Assembly (NCBI RefSeq): GCF_026210795.1
Contig: NC_089432.1
Span: 3,658,001-3,722,000, forward strand
Direction: 5' to 3'
Length of the DNA: 64,000 nt
Origin: Rhizophagus irregularis
Lineage: Eukaryota; Glomeromycota; Glomeromycetes; Glomerales; Glomeraceae
Each line of letters opens with the position of its first letter. Position 1 is the stretch's first letter. The notes below the pieces were generated by a model. The model did not search any database. It was given only the letters and a program-made list of their open reading frames with translations, and had not been told where the DNA came from. A program made the translations under genes and the position numbers. Shown here in pieces: positions 42,154 through 55,806 of this stretch.

Positions 42154-45100
42154 TATGTAATTTCTATTACATTATAATATGAGTAATAAAATATATTTTT
42201 GCCTCTTTTGCAAATTTACTTAAGATGACAAAGGTTGTTTTGAATGTCATTTTTAATTTACTTGATAAAAACCATTTTTTTGTTTAGTGATTGGCAAAGA
42301 AATTTCCTTTTTTGAAAATTGCATAACCTTGTGTAACTCAATTTCAATTTTTGCCGGAGCAAAATTTTGGATTTGTGTAATATCACATGATATGAATTGA
42401 CCAATAAAAATGCGTCATTTCAAGATGTTATGTAAACAGGGTGCTCATAAAAAAGCGATTAAATCACGTGAATATGATCGCTTAATGCCTACCAGAATTA
42501 TTGTGATCACATGTTTCCCAGAAAATATACAAGTACCTTTACTAAAAAAAAAAGAAAAATGGACGGACTCCCGGACTCTTTTTTTATTTATTTATTTATT
42601 ATTATATTGACCAAACCAGTTTATTTATCATTGAGGAAAATTCCGTTCGGCAAAAACCATTTCTCGAAGTAACATTCTATTTATTTTAATACAATGAAAT
42701 AAATGAGAATAAAAAACATTCGGGCCGGAATATTGAAGTGAAAATTCTTTTTGTTTGTTTTTTTTATCCCCAACGGACCCAATTCGGAGTTATAAAATAA
42801 GAATAAAATTTATAAAGCGGGAATATGATAAATTGAATTAGCCGTTGTTATCGATAACTCAACTCCGGTTGTATAACATTTATTAAAAAAAGATGTTTTA
42901 AAAATGAACAATAGAAAATTTATTATAAAGTAGTACAAGAGATTGTAAAATTTCCGATTCGGAAATCAAACTGATAACTCTGATAAGTGATAATAATAAC
43001 AAAAAAAAAAAAAATTTTTTTTTGGAAACTAAATAAACTAAATGAAAAAACCAAATGAGTATTCGTTATTGTACAAATGAAAAAAGTAAAATAATAATAG
43101 TATACGTAATTTCCAATAATAATAAAAATAATAAAAATAATAATAACAATAAATAATAATAATAAAATAATAAATTGAAACTAAAATAAAAGATAACCAA
43201 AAATGGTAAAATTGAAATAAAAATGGATTTCGATCGTTGAGTCATATGTTATTTTTTATGTTACAAATTGTCGCAATATTACATAAAAAATATGTTTGTG
43301 ACATAAACAAGAAATTTTATATATCTAATCCAACCGCCCAAATAATAAATAATACGTTTCAATTTCTAAAAAGGTCTCACAAAAAATTATTTAATTATTT
43401 TAATATAAACATCATTTGATCTGTAACACATTTTCTCCTTTTTTTTTTTTTTATTTTCTGCGCTTATTTCAAAAGTTTCACCTATTGTTTTTTAAATGTT
43501 TGAGATTTTGATAACAAAGAAAAAAACGTGAGAAAAAAAAATTCCTAAACACATAAACTATATTTGAGGGGGAAAAGGAGGGGAAAGAAAATAAATTTTA
43601 CCATGTTTAGGAATTAAATGTTATAACCGAGGTTCGGATATTTAATTTCATTATGTATGTGAGGTATTTTTCTTTTTAATCCTAATTTTGAAAAATAAAC
43701 AAGGATTTTTTTAATTATTCTTTTTTTATTAAGATGAAAGCGCCAAATTGTAAAAAATAAGTTTTAAAAATATTATTAAAATGAAAAACAAATGTGATAC
43801 CATTTTGTTAAGAATTCTTTCTTCTTAGTAGCCCAGGCCCTGCCCAGCAGCCTTTAGAAAAAGTGGAAAATTCAATCGGATAATTCTAAAGATAGTGAAA
43901 ATTATTATGCAACATAATTTTGGCAATAATGACACTAACTGGTTTCTTACTAAAGTAAAAAGGCTAAGGATATTGCGGCCGGTAATATTAAGTATAATTA
44001 TATATTAATGACGGAACGGTAGAAATTTCTTAGGCGCTTTCCTAATTCTTTTGAAATGTTCTAATGCAGGATTTGATGATAATTGGGTAAGATATATTTA
44101 ATAATTGATTAAATGTGGCAAAGCATTTCTCAAATTAGAAATAGTAATCATCATTATGATAAATCAAACCGTGTGATATTTGAATACAAAAATCATAAAA
44201 ATCATAAGGAATCAAAAGTAAGAGAAATTATGCGAGTCTCGGATCCATCCGAACCAAAACATCTTCTTGTTTAGTGATAAAAAGAAATTTGCCGTTGTTA
44301 TGAACCGTTGTATTGTGGCTCCGTTCCGTCACAAAACTCCTTTTCACATTTTTAATCCTGAAATAAATTGGGGAACAATAAATTTTACCCAAAAAAGCTT
44401 AACAAACAGCATAACACATGTTTCTAATAGAGTTCTAATATTGATAATACATTATAATACATTAAAATCCATTATCATCCCTCTATTTATGGAAATTTAT
44501 TATAAAAAAATTAAAATAAATTTACACAAATTAATGATTCTTTTTTTAATAGTTCATCTTAAAAAAAAAAAAAAAAAAAAATCATATCAAGTCTTATGTA
44601 CATAATTTTGCATACCCGTCTTCTTCATTCCTTTTCCCTATGGTATTCATGTAAATTATATTACTCTTTATTTATTATTATTTTTTCATTTGTTTCCAAT
44701 AAGAATTTAATAAGTCACAAAATTATGACAAAGGATGAGAGTTAAATTTATTAAAATAAATAATAATAATAAAAATAATAAAAATTAAATTAGTTTGTGA
44801 ACCATTATTTAAATGTTGTGCTGCGGCCGATATGCCAAGTGATTATTGAAAACTACGGCAAAAAGCGGCCATTTAAAATAATCAAATTAATTTATTGAAT
44901 TATGCCAATGAAATAATAAAATTATAATCTATTTCCATAATAGGTTCATATGATTATAAAATAAAGTGATTTAACTCGATTTAATGTATTCATTTCCTTA
45001 TATGATGATTTCCCTGTATGAAAGGAGTTTTGTATAATAGAAACAAAAGGAGAAAGTAGGTGACTTTGCTTTTGTCTCTCATTACCGATTTTGTTACATA

Positions 45101-45827
45101 AATATATTAAACTATTTTAAACTATTTATACTATTATACTGTATATTAAATATATTTATTTATAAATAATCTATCATCATAATATGTATCACAGTATATC
45201 TTTTTACAATTGAACTGACTAAAATAAATACTTTTAGGTTCTCCTGATTTCCGGTCTTAGCAACAAAAAAAAAATATCAATTTCATTTTTTTCATTTTTA
45301 ATATAAAGGCCCTCCTTGGTTTTTTATCTCAATTGCTTTAAAAAGTTTTTTTTTTTTTTTTATTATTTGGTTTTTTTATATAAAGATAAACTTTATATAA
45401 TTATTTAAGACAATTATATATATATATAATCTTTATAATTGTAAATTCTATATAAAACCCCGCTTCTTTTTCAAATCGCGATAAAAAACATCTTTTGAAA
45501 ACTACGCGATTCTCTTTTTAATCAAATTCTTTATAAATAATTACTTTTTTCAAGTAATTCTTTACTCATTCACGATATTATAACTTATAAATCTTATTGA
45601 TATACTTTTTTGTATTGTATAGTATTAATTTACTTTACAATCTTTTGGTGATATCAATATCCTTTTTTTTTTCTTTAAAAAAAAAATTTTTACAATTTTG
45701 TCACGAATAACTTTTTTTGTGAAAAGAAAATTCACTGCCTTGATATTACTTCGTTTCTTTTTTTTTAACTCTTATTATACTTTTTTTTTAAAAAAAAACT
45801 TTTTATAATAAAGAAACTTAGTTAATC
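42154..45827. other. AT-rich region upstream of the cyclin gene
   Basis: No convincing gene. It contains (aat)n stretches (43075-43180), homopolymer A and T runs (for example 44562-44581 and 45343-45362) and slightly GC-richer patches near 43830 and 43975. The last ~500 bases before 45828 are T-rich and probably contain the cyclin promoter and 5' UTR. Confidence 0.45.
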
Positions 45828-47744
45828 ATGGCAAGTGCTTCTTTAAAAAATTTGGTTAGCGGTCCTATTACTCCTCAAATGATTGGTAAATTTTCAATTT
45901 TTTTTTTTATTATTTCTTAAACGCTCAGAAAGAATTTTGTTCCTAAAAAATTTCTTTTTCTCTTTTATCCTTTTAGCATATATTGCTAAAAAGGCTGCGT
46001 CAGTCATTCCTTGCGATCCTCCACCAACACAACTTAATATGTCAACAACACATTCTCAAAACATCGGTGACGACGATCAACAACCTTTACCTCTTTTACA
46101 CAATTTCATACAACGTTTGGTAACAAAATCAAACGTATCGACTGCAACTTTTCTTACAACAATTGTTTATTTGGATCGTTTACGAACAAAATTACCAAAA
46201 CTTGCGAGAGGTATGTTTCATTATAATTTACTATTGTCAATTAATTTCATTAAACACGGCCTTTTGTAATTACGAATCAAATTTCAAAGAATATATTGAT
46301 CTTATCATGTGTTGGTCATGTGATGGTGGCGGTCCTTATTTTAATACTAAATAAGTAAAAAAAAGCCCATTTGATCGACACACATGGAGTTTTTTAATTG
46401 GTGGTCACGGATAATGTTAAAATTTTTAGATCATGAAACACGACATCGGCCGAATTTTATTTAAATCAAGAGAAATGATAAAAAAAAAATATGACGGGGG
46501 TTACAGGAGTATGGTCTGAAAAAAAAAAAAAAAAATTTCCCATATCAACAATGATTAAATTAGAGTTGGTTAAGGCTCATTGTTTCAATGAGTTTGTATT
46601 ATGGTATTATGCTATAGTTATATGAGATTTATATATATAAGAGTGACAGTATTGCATATTATTTTTCCTTCTGTGGAATTGTGCAGTTCCGTGTTATTGA
46701 TACTTTTCCAAATCTGTGTTTAATGAAATTTTGACAACCTGGTTTATTACTGGTTATTATGGCTATTTCCCAGAATTTAACTAACCTTTTTTTCTTTCTT
46801 TGAATTTATAGGAATGCACTGTACGCGTCATAGAGTTTTCCTTGCTACTTTAATAGTCGCATCGTAAGTTTCGGCATTTCTTCTTATAATTTGAACCGTC
46901 TATTTATTATTTGTTTATTGTGTAACATGCCATAATTTTTTTTTTTACGTCGTTACATTTATTTATGGCATGTTATTGCATCGAATGATATTTCCATTTT
47001 CCTACTTTTTCATAAGAAAAAATTTTTTAACCATATCCTATTTTTATCTTATCTAGAAAATATCTAAACGATTCATCACCAAGAAACAAATATTGGGCAA
47101 AATTCTCTGGCGTTTACTCTGTTGCCAAAGTTAATCTAATGGAAAGACAATTACTTTCTTTATTAGACTACGATCTTAGAGTTCAAGAGTCAGATCTATT
47201 ATTTCATCTTAAAGTATTTTTACAACCTAACAATAATAATTCGATGATGGATACTTTAAAACTTCCAACTCCTCAACACATTCATCATCTCACTTATTCA
47301 AATCCACATATTCCAACAACACATCATAAAAATCAAACCCCTCCTCAAAGACAAAATTCTTATCCTCTACAACAAGATTCACAGACTTCAATTACTTCCT
47401 CACTTTCAATTTATAATACAGGACTTAATTCCATGTCAATACCCGCAATAATTTCATCATCATCATCATCAAACAAAAATACTCCATCATATGGATCTAC
47501 ACCTTCATACGCATCTTATATTGACGATTATTGTCAAGATGATGATATGGATACTGATGAAGAAAGAGATGATGGAACTACAATTACAATGGATGAAATA
47601 CTTGAACAATTTATTCCACCTGAACCTAAAAGAGATCAATTTGGAAGAAGGCTTTCTTCGACTTCAAGTTGTTCTTCAGGATCATCATCATCTTCAATAG
47701 CTACTCCCATATCAGCGCAGGCGTATCAACATCAACATCAACAT

Positions 47745-47839
<95 letters not shown>

Positions 47840-48077
47840 ACTGCAATATCAACAATATTATCAACAACAATATTACCTTCAACAATCTTATTTATCTCAA
47901 CAACAATTAAACTTTCAACCTTCATTAAAATCAAACACTTTAAAAGACGCTGGCGTCAATCAATTTGTTCCACCATACTGCGGTTATAATAATCATCAGA
48001 TGGTATTGCCTCCTCCCATTCCTTCATCTACTATAATACAAGGGATGATATATACATCTACACCACAAAGATATTAG
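45828..48077 (+). CDS. Pcl1/Pcl2-type (Pho85-partner) cyclin with poly-Gln tail
   Basis: Four exons: 45828-45885, 45977-46210, 46812-46863 and 47057-48077, in phase at every GT-AG junction (GTAAAT, GTATGT and GTAAGT donors), giving 454 residues. The cyclin box spans ~20-150: IAKKAASVIPC, LLHNFIQRLVTKSNVSTATF, TTIVYLDRLRTKLP, HRVFLATLIVASKYLNDSSP, NKYWAKFSGVYSVAKVN, then MERQLLSLLDYDL. These are hallmarks of the fungal Pcl1/2/9 group that activates the CDK Pho85 in G1 and polarity control. The rest is low-complexity, with Ser runs, an acidic patch (DDDMDTDEE) and a Gln/His tract at about 47720-47890. It is the best host gene in the window. Target CDK and function are inferred from the family. 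Confidence 0.85.
47723..47895 (+). repeat. (CAA)n/(CAT)n trinucleotide repeat coding poly-Gln/His
   Basis: Mostly CAA with CAT interruptions. The longest pure CAA run is at about 47778-47826. It lies within the last exon of the cyclin gene and is a likely site of length variation between nuclei or strains. Confidence 0.9.
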
Positions 48078-48654
48078 CTTCATTCTCTCTTTCATTTTAA
48101 ATTTGACAGAAATCAAAATTTTCTTTTCCTTTTTTTTGAATAATTGCATGGTTTCCATTTATGGAAACGTTAAATCAAAAAGACAATTTAAACTGTTTAT
48201 ATTTTTTTAAAAAAAATCAAAAGTATGTATATTATTTTTATCTAGTACCTTCAAATCATTGAGAAAAAAAAAATAAATTTATATTTATAATTTTGGGAAT
48301 ATAATTGTGGGAATTGATTTTAATAGACTTTTTTGTACGTTATTAGATTTCATTCTTTTATTTTTTTTTATTCATATTTATCTTTATTTGGAGCTACATG
48401 TAGTATTTAAATATTTATATGCGAATCAACGCGAAAATGATCAAATTATACATTCAGTTCTATTTCTATTAATACATTGTAGATTCCTATTTTTTATTTT
48501 CTTGTTAAATAATTTTTTTCATTCTTTTATTTTTCTTTTTTGTGTATATATATATATTATTTTTTTTAGATTTGTTTTTTCATTCTCTCCTTTTTTCATT
48601 GATTTTTTGGTACTATATTGTTTAAAAAAAGTAAATTAATTCAAAATTGATATC

Positions 48655-48665
48655 TTAAATAAAAC
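48655..48665 (+). terminator. possible polyadenylation signal of the cyclin gene
   Basis: aaataaaac occurs ~580 bases after the stop codon. An earlier aaataaattta at 48270 could also serve. No other gene lies between. Confidence 0.3.
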
Positions 48666-48669
48666 AAGC

Positions 48670-49500
48670 ACGATTACCTTTCGTAATCTAATTTGAATCT
48701 TATAATTATTTCTAACATTGTTATATTTAATGTTTGATTTATTGGTATGCTTATCTTAGTTATCTATTTGTCTTAAATTTATGACTACAATATGTTATAA
48801 TTATTAATTCATTTTAATTAGTGTTTTATTTATAACGAATTGAAATTGTTTATAAGGTACACAACATAGCGAGCTGATTGGTAATTATTATCGAAGAATT
48901 TTCGAAAATTTATTATTATTTAATATTAAAAAATTAAAAAATATTAAAAATATTATTACCGTATGCATCATTAATTTAAGTAGAGACAAGTTTGATTACA
49001 AAAGAATTTGCGTTACAAGTTCTCACGCATTAAACTAAATAAATAAATAATTCTGCAGTATTTATTTACTTTAACAACAATGAATTATGACTAGGTAAGA
49101 AATCTCGTTAATTAATTAATGGTTTAACAAATATAATAATAAATTCTAAGGTTTTATTGGTTTAATAATTTATATGATAGAATTGCGGTGATACTGGGGT
49201 GAATAGGCCTCTTAGTATATTTGATTTTTATTAATACTATGTTTAAATAGGTAGCAATATTTATACAAAAAATTTGCTGAGAAAAAGATTATACTAACAG
49301 GAGAGAATATAACAAATCAAAGGGTCCTTAAACATATCTCTTTAATAATAAATTACAAAAAACATTAACCCACTTTTAATATTCAAATATAAAAATAGAT
49401 TTTGTCACTTGAAACTCTCTCTATTTTATGAAGATCCAAGTTGAATCCATTTGCTAATATAAGTCTGTCTTGTTCCAATTTGCGTAACTTGAGCAAGTAG
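48670..49500. other. AT-rich intergenic stretch
   Basis: No gene recognised. It follows the cyclin 3' region. Confidence 0.35.
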
Positions 49501-49531
49501 ATATTTTCATCAACAAACTATTAAGTCTTGC

Positions 49532-49850
49532 GATCGAAATATTGATGGCACCGGCGCATTGATAGCATTTTCGGGACAGCCCTATGAATTTCAACACATT
49601 GAAATTTTATCTTCATAATTATGGAGTAAGACTATCCAAAACCTATAATGTCGACGATAGAATGCAAAGAGGATCTTCTATCTATTACTGGACATTGGCA
49701 GCATATGCAATATTTAGCAGTTCTCCTGCTGATATACTTTCAATCCCAAAAAAGCTGTTGAATACGCCTATGACAAATCATATGCATATCCAGTTGGCAG
49801 TGGTAAACTGACAGATTGAGAAGGATTAATATTAGTCAATGTAAAATAAA
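49532..49850 (+). pseudogene. fragment of an unrecognised protein in three frames
   Basis: Three overlapping frames each look coding for part of the way: DGTGALIAFSGQPYEFQHIE (49547-49606); then HNYGVRLSKTYNVDDRMQRG and IYYWTLAAYAIF (49611-49720); then NPKKAVEYAYDKSYAYPVGS (49744-49803), closed by TGA. Composition is balanced, unlike the surroundings, so this is likely a frameshifted relic of one gene. I do not recognise the family. Confidence 0.4.
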
Positions 49851-49968
49851 GTATTTCAATAGGCTGTTGCGGCCAATCCATACATTCAATTATTGGGTGA
49901 ATTGAACACATAGTGTTCTCTCTAGATAAATTTGGCTTTAAAATTCAAATCTACAACTGACTATAGCG

Positions 49969-50341
49969 CTATATTTTATCCATCTTCGATTTCTCCAGTA
50001 ACACTCCGTGAGCGTTTATAACTTTTAGAAAAATTTTTTTGGTAACAAATATTTCACCTTCCCTCCTGCAATATTTTCTTATAAACTCCACTTTTGTAAC
50101 CAACACTGTGTTAATGATTCTCTCTGACTGAGTTAAGGTAAATCGAAGTCTGATCTTATAATGATATTGATGTCGATGCATCATACGTTTTGCTTTAGGA
50201 GTGGTGTGTAGAGAGACTCGAATATATGGCAAATGATGGAAGTTAAAATAAATTAACATACTATTACGCAAGCCATCAGATTCTGTTAATGTCACCTTTA
50301 TCAGGACGTCCGTTAAAATTAGTTTTTCATGATCTATAATC
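49969..50341 (-). CDS. hypothetical protein, possibly partial
   Basis: A minus-strand frame open from about 50341 (first ATG 50295) to 49969, ~108-124 residues: TLTESDGLRNSMLIYFNFHH, then a basic stretch (RMMHRHQYHYKIRLRFTL) and KVEFIRKYCRREGEIFVTKK. Amino-acid composition is balanced for an AT-rich region, which favours coding. No domain is recognised and no exon upstream could be joined. It may be a decayed fragment. Confidence 0.3.
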
Positions 50342-51922
50342 CGAGATATAAAATTGCGACTTAAGCACGGTTATTTTGATTTTGGACAAAATCTGAATTT
50401 AGGTGTTTTTCCTCTGAATACGACTATAACCTAAACTTTGATTAAATCACAACTAAAATTGTGGCGATATCATTAGAAACATTTCGAAAATTGCACGAAC
50501 CTTGTGTTTGAAATGATGCACAAATATCTGACATGTCATAATACGTCATGATGTTCATGCCGAATTGATTTAACTACCGGCACTCGGATATTTCTTTGGT
50601 ACTTGTGTATGATTCTGAATTTCTTTACGTCAAATTCCTAATCAAGAATGATAACATCACCATGATTATTGGGAATTCTACCATTCAAGGTTAGTTTCAT
50701 TGCTATATAACCCTTTAACTTTTTCCTAAAAGAAATCAACAGTTTCGCTTTGATAGTTTTTTTACATCATTTATCAATATCTGTTTCCATTTTATCTTAT
50801 TAAGTTGTTTCACGATTATGATAATTATGAATTGATCGAAAAGGTAGTTTGGACCATGATTTAATGTCATATTGTAATATATAGACCTCTTACCGATTTT
50901 ACAACGTCTATTGATTCGTCGTTACTAATCTATGGATTCTTATATTCTTGATAAATGATCGGGGCACTCATGATATGGTTGGCTTTATTGAAAATTCCAC
51001 AAGTATTCAATGACGAAGATATTTCGAATAACTTTTGGTCGCATTTATATAAAGTTTCCATTCACGCCTTCACTTATTCATGGCGAGGTAACGCCTGAAG
51101 ACACTTTAGCCTAGCAATTAAGATCTCGACAATAAGAATTGTCAAATAACATTAAAAGCCAGAAACTTCATATGAACCAAAATGTGACGCACACTCTAAA
51201 CTATTATGTTGTCGTACAGATTGTCGTGTGATCTGCAACATAACATCAAATACGCATAAAAAAATTCCCTATCATGTGACTTTTAGCCGGAATTATGGCA
51301 TTTGGAATTAAGAGTGGCGAAGTATGTGACAGTCAGACAGGATTTCACACATCGAAAAAATTGTCCCTAGAATAGTAAAGATAGAGCGGAGGGGTGACAT
51401 GTTAAAGTTTCTATTCTAAGCTTAAGCCACCAAGTGTCTTTGATTATTCAGCTTTATGGAGAATTATGTGATTGCTATAACTGAGGATCTACAATAAAAT
51501 GGTAGTACGTCATTAATTACATAGCGAGGAATTAAATATTATATCCTATCATTAGATTTATTACACTAATGTCAATTATTAGCTTAATTAAACTTAATAC
51601 CGAAATTCTTTAGGAGCAATTTATTTCGTTCGTTTAAACTAAGCTTGGAAACAAAATTTGTGGACGTTACTATTCCTTGCGTGGATCACAGACTATCTAA
51701 AGTCGGGGAATCGGGACATCATTTTACCAACATAATAATATTAATAATCAATGTTAAAATACAAATATAAAAAGAAGGAATCTACACTCTCATTTCTGTT
51801 TCTTTAAACCTAGTTTCTCTTTTTCTTTCAAAATTAATCGGAATTTCATATTCTTCATTATATAATCTCTGCAATTTGCAAGAATTCTCGTAAAGTTTTT
51901 TTTACGAATTTTTGAGTAAAGA
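50342..51922. other. intergenic region including the start of the SDR-bearing duplication
   Basis: No clear gene. From about 50985 the sequence matches the region from about 53810 (ttggtcg-atttatataaagttttccattcac, and ttagcctagcaattaagat), and more weakly 56470 onward. These mark the beginnings of the duplicated units. A tacaaatataaaaa motif (about 51765) before the SDR start is shared with unit 2 (about 54610). Confidence 0.5.
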
Positions 51923-52898
51923 ATGACATTTAATGGAAAACCCATCCTCATAAATGGTGCTACAGGTACGTTATATTTGCGCTATTTACGTTTAATTTTT
52001 CAGTAAAAGTGAATTAAATATATTTACTGGTATCTATTAATTAGGAAACGTTGGATCTTCCACGGTTAAGGAATTCCTGGAACAAGGTATTTTTCTGTCA
52101 CATATTGCCATCAGATACCGTTAATTGATTATGTCTAACGGAGGAAGCTAATAATAAGCCATTAAATTTTAGGGGCGCAACATCTCGCTTCAAAGCATCA
52201 TTAGACAAATTAAATGGCAAGGTTGCAAGAAAATTCAGTTCCCACCAAAAAATTAATTCTAATTGCGGTCGACATTTCAAATGATCAAGAACTTAGTAAA
52301 GTTATGAATCAAATTCGTGAAAAACTCTGCCTGAAATTGACCACGTAATTTCTAGTTCTGGAAGTTTGATCATTTGTATGAGAACAATGGAATGCAAATG
52401 TCACTCCTCATTTTGGCAAGTTTATTTATTATAAATAAAAATTAGAAATATTTTCTTTTTTTTAAAAAATTATCATAACTAATTAATATTATAAAAAATA
52501 TTTGTTATATTTAGGAATTTTATCCCATTCTTTTTGAATAAACCTGGATCTAGTTACACTTTAGTTACCGGAGCTAGTGACCTCGTCGACGAAATTGGTC
52601 CTGAAAAAATACCATCGGATATTACGGGAATCTCTCAGACTACTTTATACGGTATCAGTAAAGTTGCTCGATATGAAACAAAAAATCATGCGGTTAAATT
52701 TAATGAGCTTTTAATTGATTATCTTATTGAAGACGATGATACTTATAGAAAACTTGTTTCTCAGGAAAAAGTTCTGATAAACTTCTTCGAAATTTGGTTC
52801 AATTTTTCCTAAAATAGCTAAAAAGTAACCTTAAAGGTGAAGTTATTAAATTCTTCAACAACTGAAAAAGAGTAATTCATTAAAAAATATGCTTAGTT
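51923..52898 (+). pseudogene. short-chain dehydrogenase, copy 1 (broken)
   Basis: Same four-exon layout as the intact copy at 54711. Exon 1 (51923-51965) has NGATG in place of TGATG, so the first Thr of the TGxxGxxG cofactor loop is changed. Exon 3 begins at 52173 with a 10-base deletion just after the acceptor that shifts the frame, followed by other small deletions (for example the lost SGPWW-type segment). Exon 4 (from about 52517) stays open over LNKPGSSYTLVTGASDLVDE to the catalytic Tyr-x-x-x-Lys (YGISK) and beyond, then breaks near 52800 and meets TAA at about 52874. It arose by tandem duplication. Confidence 0.75.
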
Positions 52899-54710
52899 TA
52901 ATGTAAATATTTTACAATTACATGTACTATGCATATATATTGTCGTTCACTTTTTACGCTTTTATCTTCTTAAATTGATAATAAAGACGTACAAATATTA
53001 TTTATATTGATATATTCTTGATACCCGTATATAAAGTATATTGCGATTGGTTGATTAATTAACTCAATTTGTCCAAATAATTCTATTAATAATATAGTAT
53101 TTAAAACGTAGTGGGATCGTTGATATTAATAATACATACAAGTTTAGAACAGAATTCATTAATGGTGTCAATCCGATAATATTTGTTCCACAGTTCCACT
53201 TTTTACAGGTACGATAAAAGAACTATATCAAGGGGGCATTATGAACTTAAAGGTAATTCGTCTACTAAGAGATTTCTTGGCAATTTGCTACGACCAATGG
53301 ACAAACAGCCAAGCAACTGGAATCTTAATAAAATTAGTTAAATTATTATTACGGAATTTTATATTTAGAAAGAAAATCTTTAGCCTAGTTTGATCGATAA
53401 ATATATTTTAATCTTTTTTCCAAATTAAAGTAAATGTAGGTGTGGCAAAAATTTGCAATGAATTACTAATTGATCATATTTGATTGATTTTCTTTTCTTG
53501 AAAATGCCTATCGCTATCAATTAATGTTATACAGTAGAAATTTAACAAAAGAATGGCAAGATTAAAAATAATTTAACTGCGTCTATAACCTACAATATCA
53601 AATAATAGCGTCCTTACCTTCAGAAAAGTCTTGATTGTCACTGAAGTGATCCCAGTTTTACCTCTATTTGTTATTTCGAATTTTAATTATCAATTATACA
53701 CATGGCATGAATTGCATTTTTTGATTGATATTCAATAACTGCTTTATTTTCGTCTTTTTATAATACTTAGTGATTTGTTTTTATTGAATGTTTACACAAG
53801 TTTTTAGAAGACATCATGACGAAGTTATTTTGAATAATTTTTGGTCGAATTTATATAAAGTTTTCCATTCACACCTTTAACCTCTGAAAAAATTTTAGCC
53901 TAGCAATTAAGATTTTGATCATAAACATTTGTCAAATAACATTATATTAAAGACTGGAAACTTCTTATAAATGATAAATGTTTCGATCGAAATGTGGTAT
54001 GTGACGGGTGACAAATAGGGTTTCACCCGAAAAATTGTCTTCGGAAATAAGCGGAGGGGTGTGACGGCTGTGACGTGATTTACGATTATATGATCACGTG
54101 GAAGTGAATGCAGGGTCTAGAATTTATTGAAAATTTTCGATGTTGAAAGAATATTACGAATAAATAGCGACAAAAATGAAATTGCGGGAGAAATACATAC
54201 TAAATTTCTTTTCTAAGAACTATCTATTCAGGAGTCAGGAGTCAGAAATCAGGAGTCAGGACTAAGACACAAAGTGTACCTTTGATTATTCAGCTTTATG
54301 GAGAATTAATTATAAATATGATTTTTAATGTTAATAATAACTGCAAAAAAGAGGAGGATCTGCAGTTAAATGTTTATATATTATTAGAAATACAAGTTTC
54401 CAAAATTATTTATTACACTTATGTTATCATTAATTTGTCAGCTTAATATAATATTACCGAAGAAATTCATTTTATTTAAACTAAGTTTGGAGAACAAAAG
54501 ATTTGTGGACGTTACTATTCCTTGATTGAGAAACGTAGATCACAGATTATCTGAATCGATCATAATTTTACCAACTGAACTTTTATTAATAATATTAATA
54601 ATCAACGTTAAAATACAAATATAAAAAAAAATTTGTTGTAAAAGATTCTAATCTGCGCAATTTGCAAGGATTCTTGTAAAGTTTTTTTTTTACGAATGTT
54701 TGAGTAAAGA

Positions 54711-55713
54711 ATGGCATTTAATGGAAAAACCATCCTCATAACTGGTGCTACAGGTACGTTATATTTGCGCTATTACGTTTAATTTCTCAGTAAAGATGAA
54801 TTGTCTGTATTTATATTAATTAGGAAACGTTGGATCTTCCGCGGTTAAGGAATTCCTGGAACAAGGTATTTTTCTGTCACATATTGCGTATTTCAGATAC
54901 TGTTAATTGATTATGTCTAGCGGAAGAAGTTAATAATGGGCCATTAAATTTTAGGGGCAAGTGTTATTGCAACATCTCGCTCCAAAGCATCATTAGATAA
55001 ATTAACGGCAAGGTTGCAAGAAAATTCAGTTCCCACCAAAAAATTAATTCCAATTACAGTCGATATTTCAAATGATCAAGAACTTGGTAAAGTTGCGAAT
55101 CAAATTCGTGAAAAGACGCTGCCTGAAATCGACCACGTAATTTCCAGTTCTGGACCTTGGTGGAAGTTTGATCATTTGTATGATGTTACGTTTGAACAAT
55201 GGAATGAAGTTATGAATGCTAACGTTACCCCCCATTTTGGCAAGTTTATTAAAATAAAATTAGAAATATTTTCTTTTTTGTTTATTAATTTCTATTGTTA
55301 TAAAAAAATTAGTTACGTATAGGAATTTTATTCCACTACTTTTGAATAAACCTGGATCTAGCTACACTTTAATTACGGGAGCTAGTGGCCTCGTCGACGA
55401 AATTGGTCCTGAAAAAATACCATCGGGTATTACGGGAATCTCTCAGACTGTTTTATACGGTATCAGTAGAGTTGCTCGATATGAAACAAGAAATAATGCG
55501 GTTAGATTTAATGAGCTTTTAATTAGTTATCGTATTGAAGATGATGATACTTATAAAAAACTTGTTTCTGAGGGAAAAAGTTCTGATAAACTTACTTCTT
55601 CTTCGAAATTTGGTTCAATTTTTCCTAAGATAGCTAAAAGTAACCTTAAAAGTGAAGTTATTAATATTTCTTCAACAACCGAAAAAGAGGAATTCGAAAA
55701 AAAATATGCTTAG
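54711..55713 (+). CDS. short-chain dehydrogenase/reductase-like protein (254 aa)
   Basis: Four exons: 54711-54753, 54824-54865, 54955-55243 and 55323-55713, all in phase, with GTACGT, GTATTT and GTTTAT donors. Rossmann start: ILITGATGNVGSSAVKEFLE (TGxxGxxG, residues 8-27), then ASVIATSRS; the Asp of VDIS; and HVISSSGPWW at strand 4 where SDRs have NNAG. Active-site region: TLITGASG, then YGISR. The catalytic Lys of YxxxK is Arg, whereas the broken copy 1 keeps Lys. The C-terminus is Ser/Lys-rich. SDRs are NAD(P)-dependent oxidoreductases; with Arg here and no N-N-A-G, reduced or altered activity is possible. Substrate is unknown. It is the only intact copy of three. Confidence 0.75.
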
Positions 55714-55799
55714 TTTAACATACAATATTTTACAATTACAATATACTATGCATATATTGTACGTATATATTGTTCACTCTTTTAGTTTCTTAAATTAAA

Positions 55800-55806
55800 A
55801 TAATAA
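55800..55806 (+). terminator. possible polyadenylation signal of the SDR gene
   Basis: aataaag lies ~85 bases after the stop codon and is kept at the same place in copy 1 (about 52980). Confidence 0.35.

Noticed and set aside
42410-42610. 66-codon open frame near 42.4 kb
   Set aside because: It has a few basic motifs but no exon structure, homology or promoter that I can support.
44267-44605. 112-codon open frame ending in poly-Lys
   Set aside because: It ends in a homopolymer A run and has no domain or neighbouring exon.
47491-47989. Alternative-frame poly-Thr and poly-Val open frames over the cyclin exon
   Set aside because: They are shadows of the CAA repeat in other frames; the cyclin frame alone gives a recognisable protein.
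48307-48639. 110-codon hydrophobic open frame after the cyclin
   Set aside because: Phe/Ile/Leu-rich from T-runs with no gene-like features; it lies in the probable cyclin 3' UTR.
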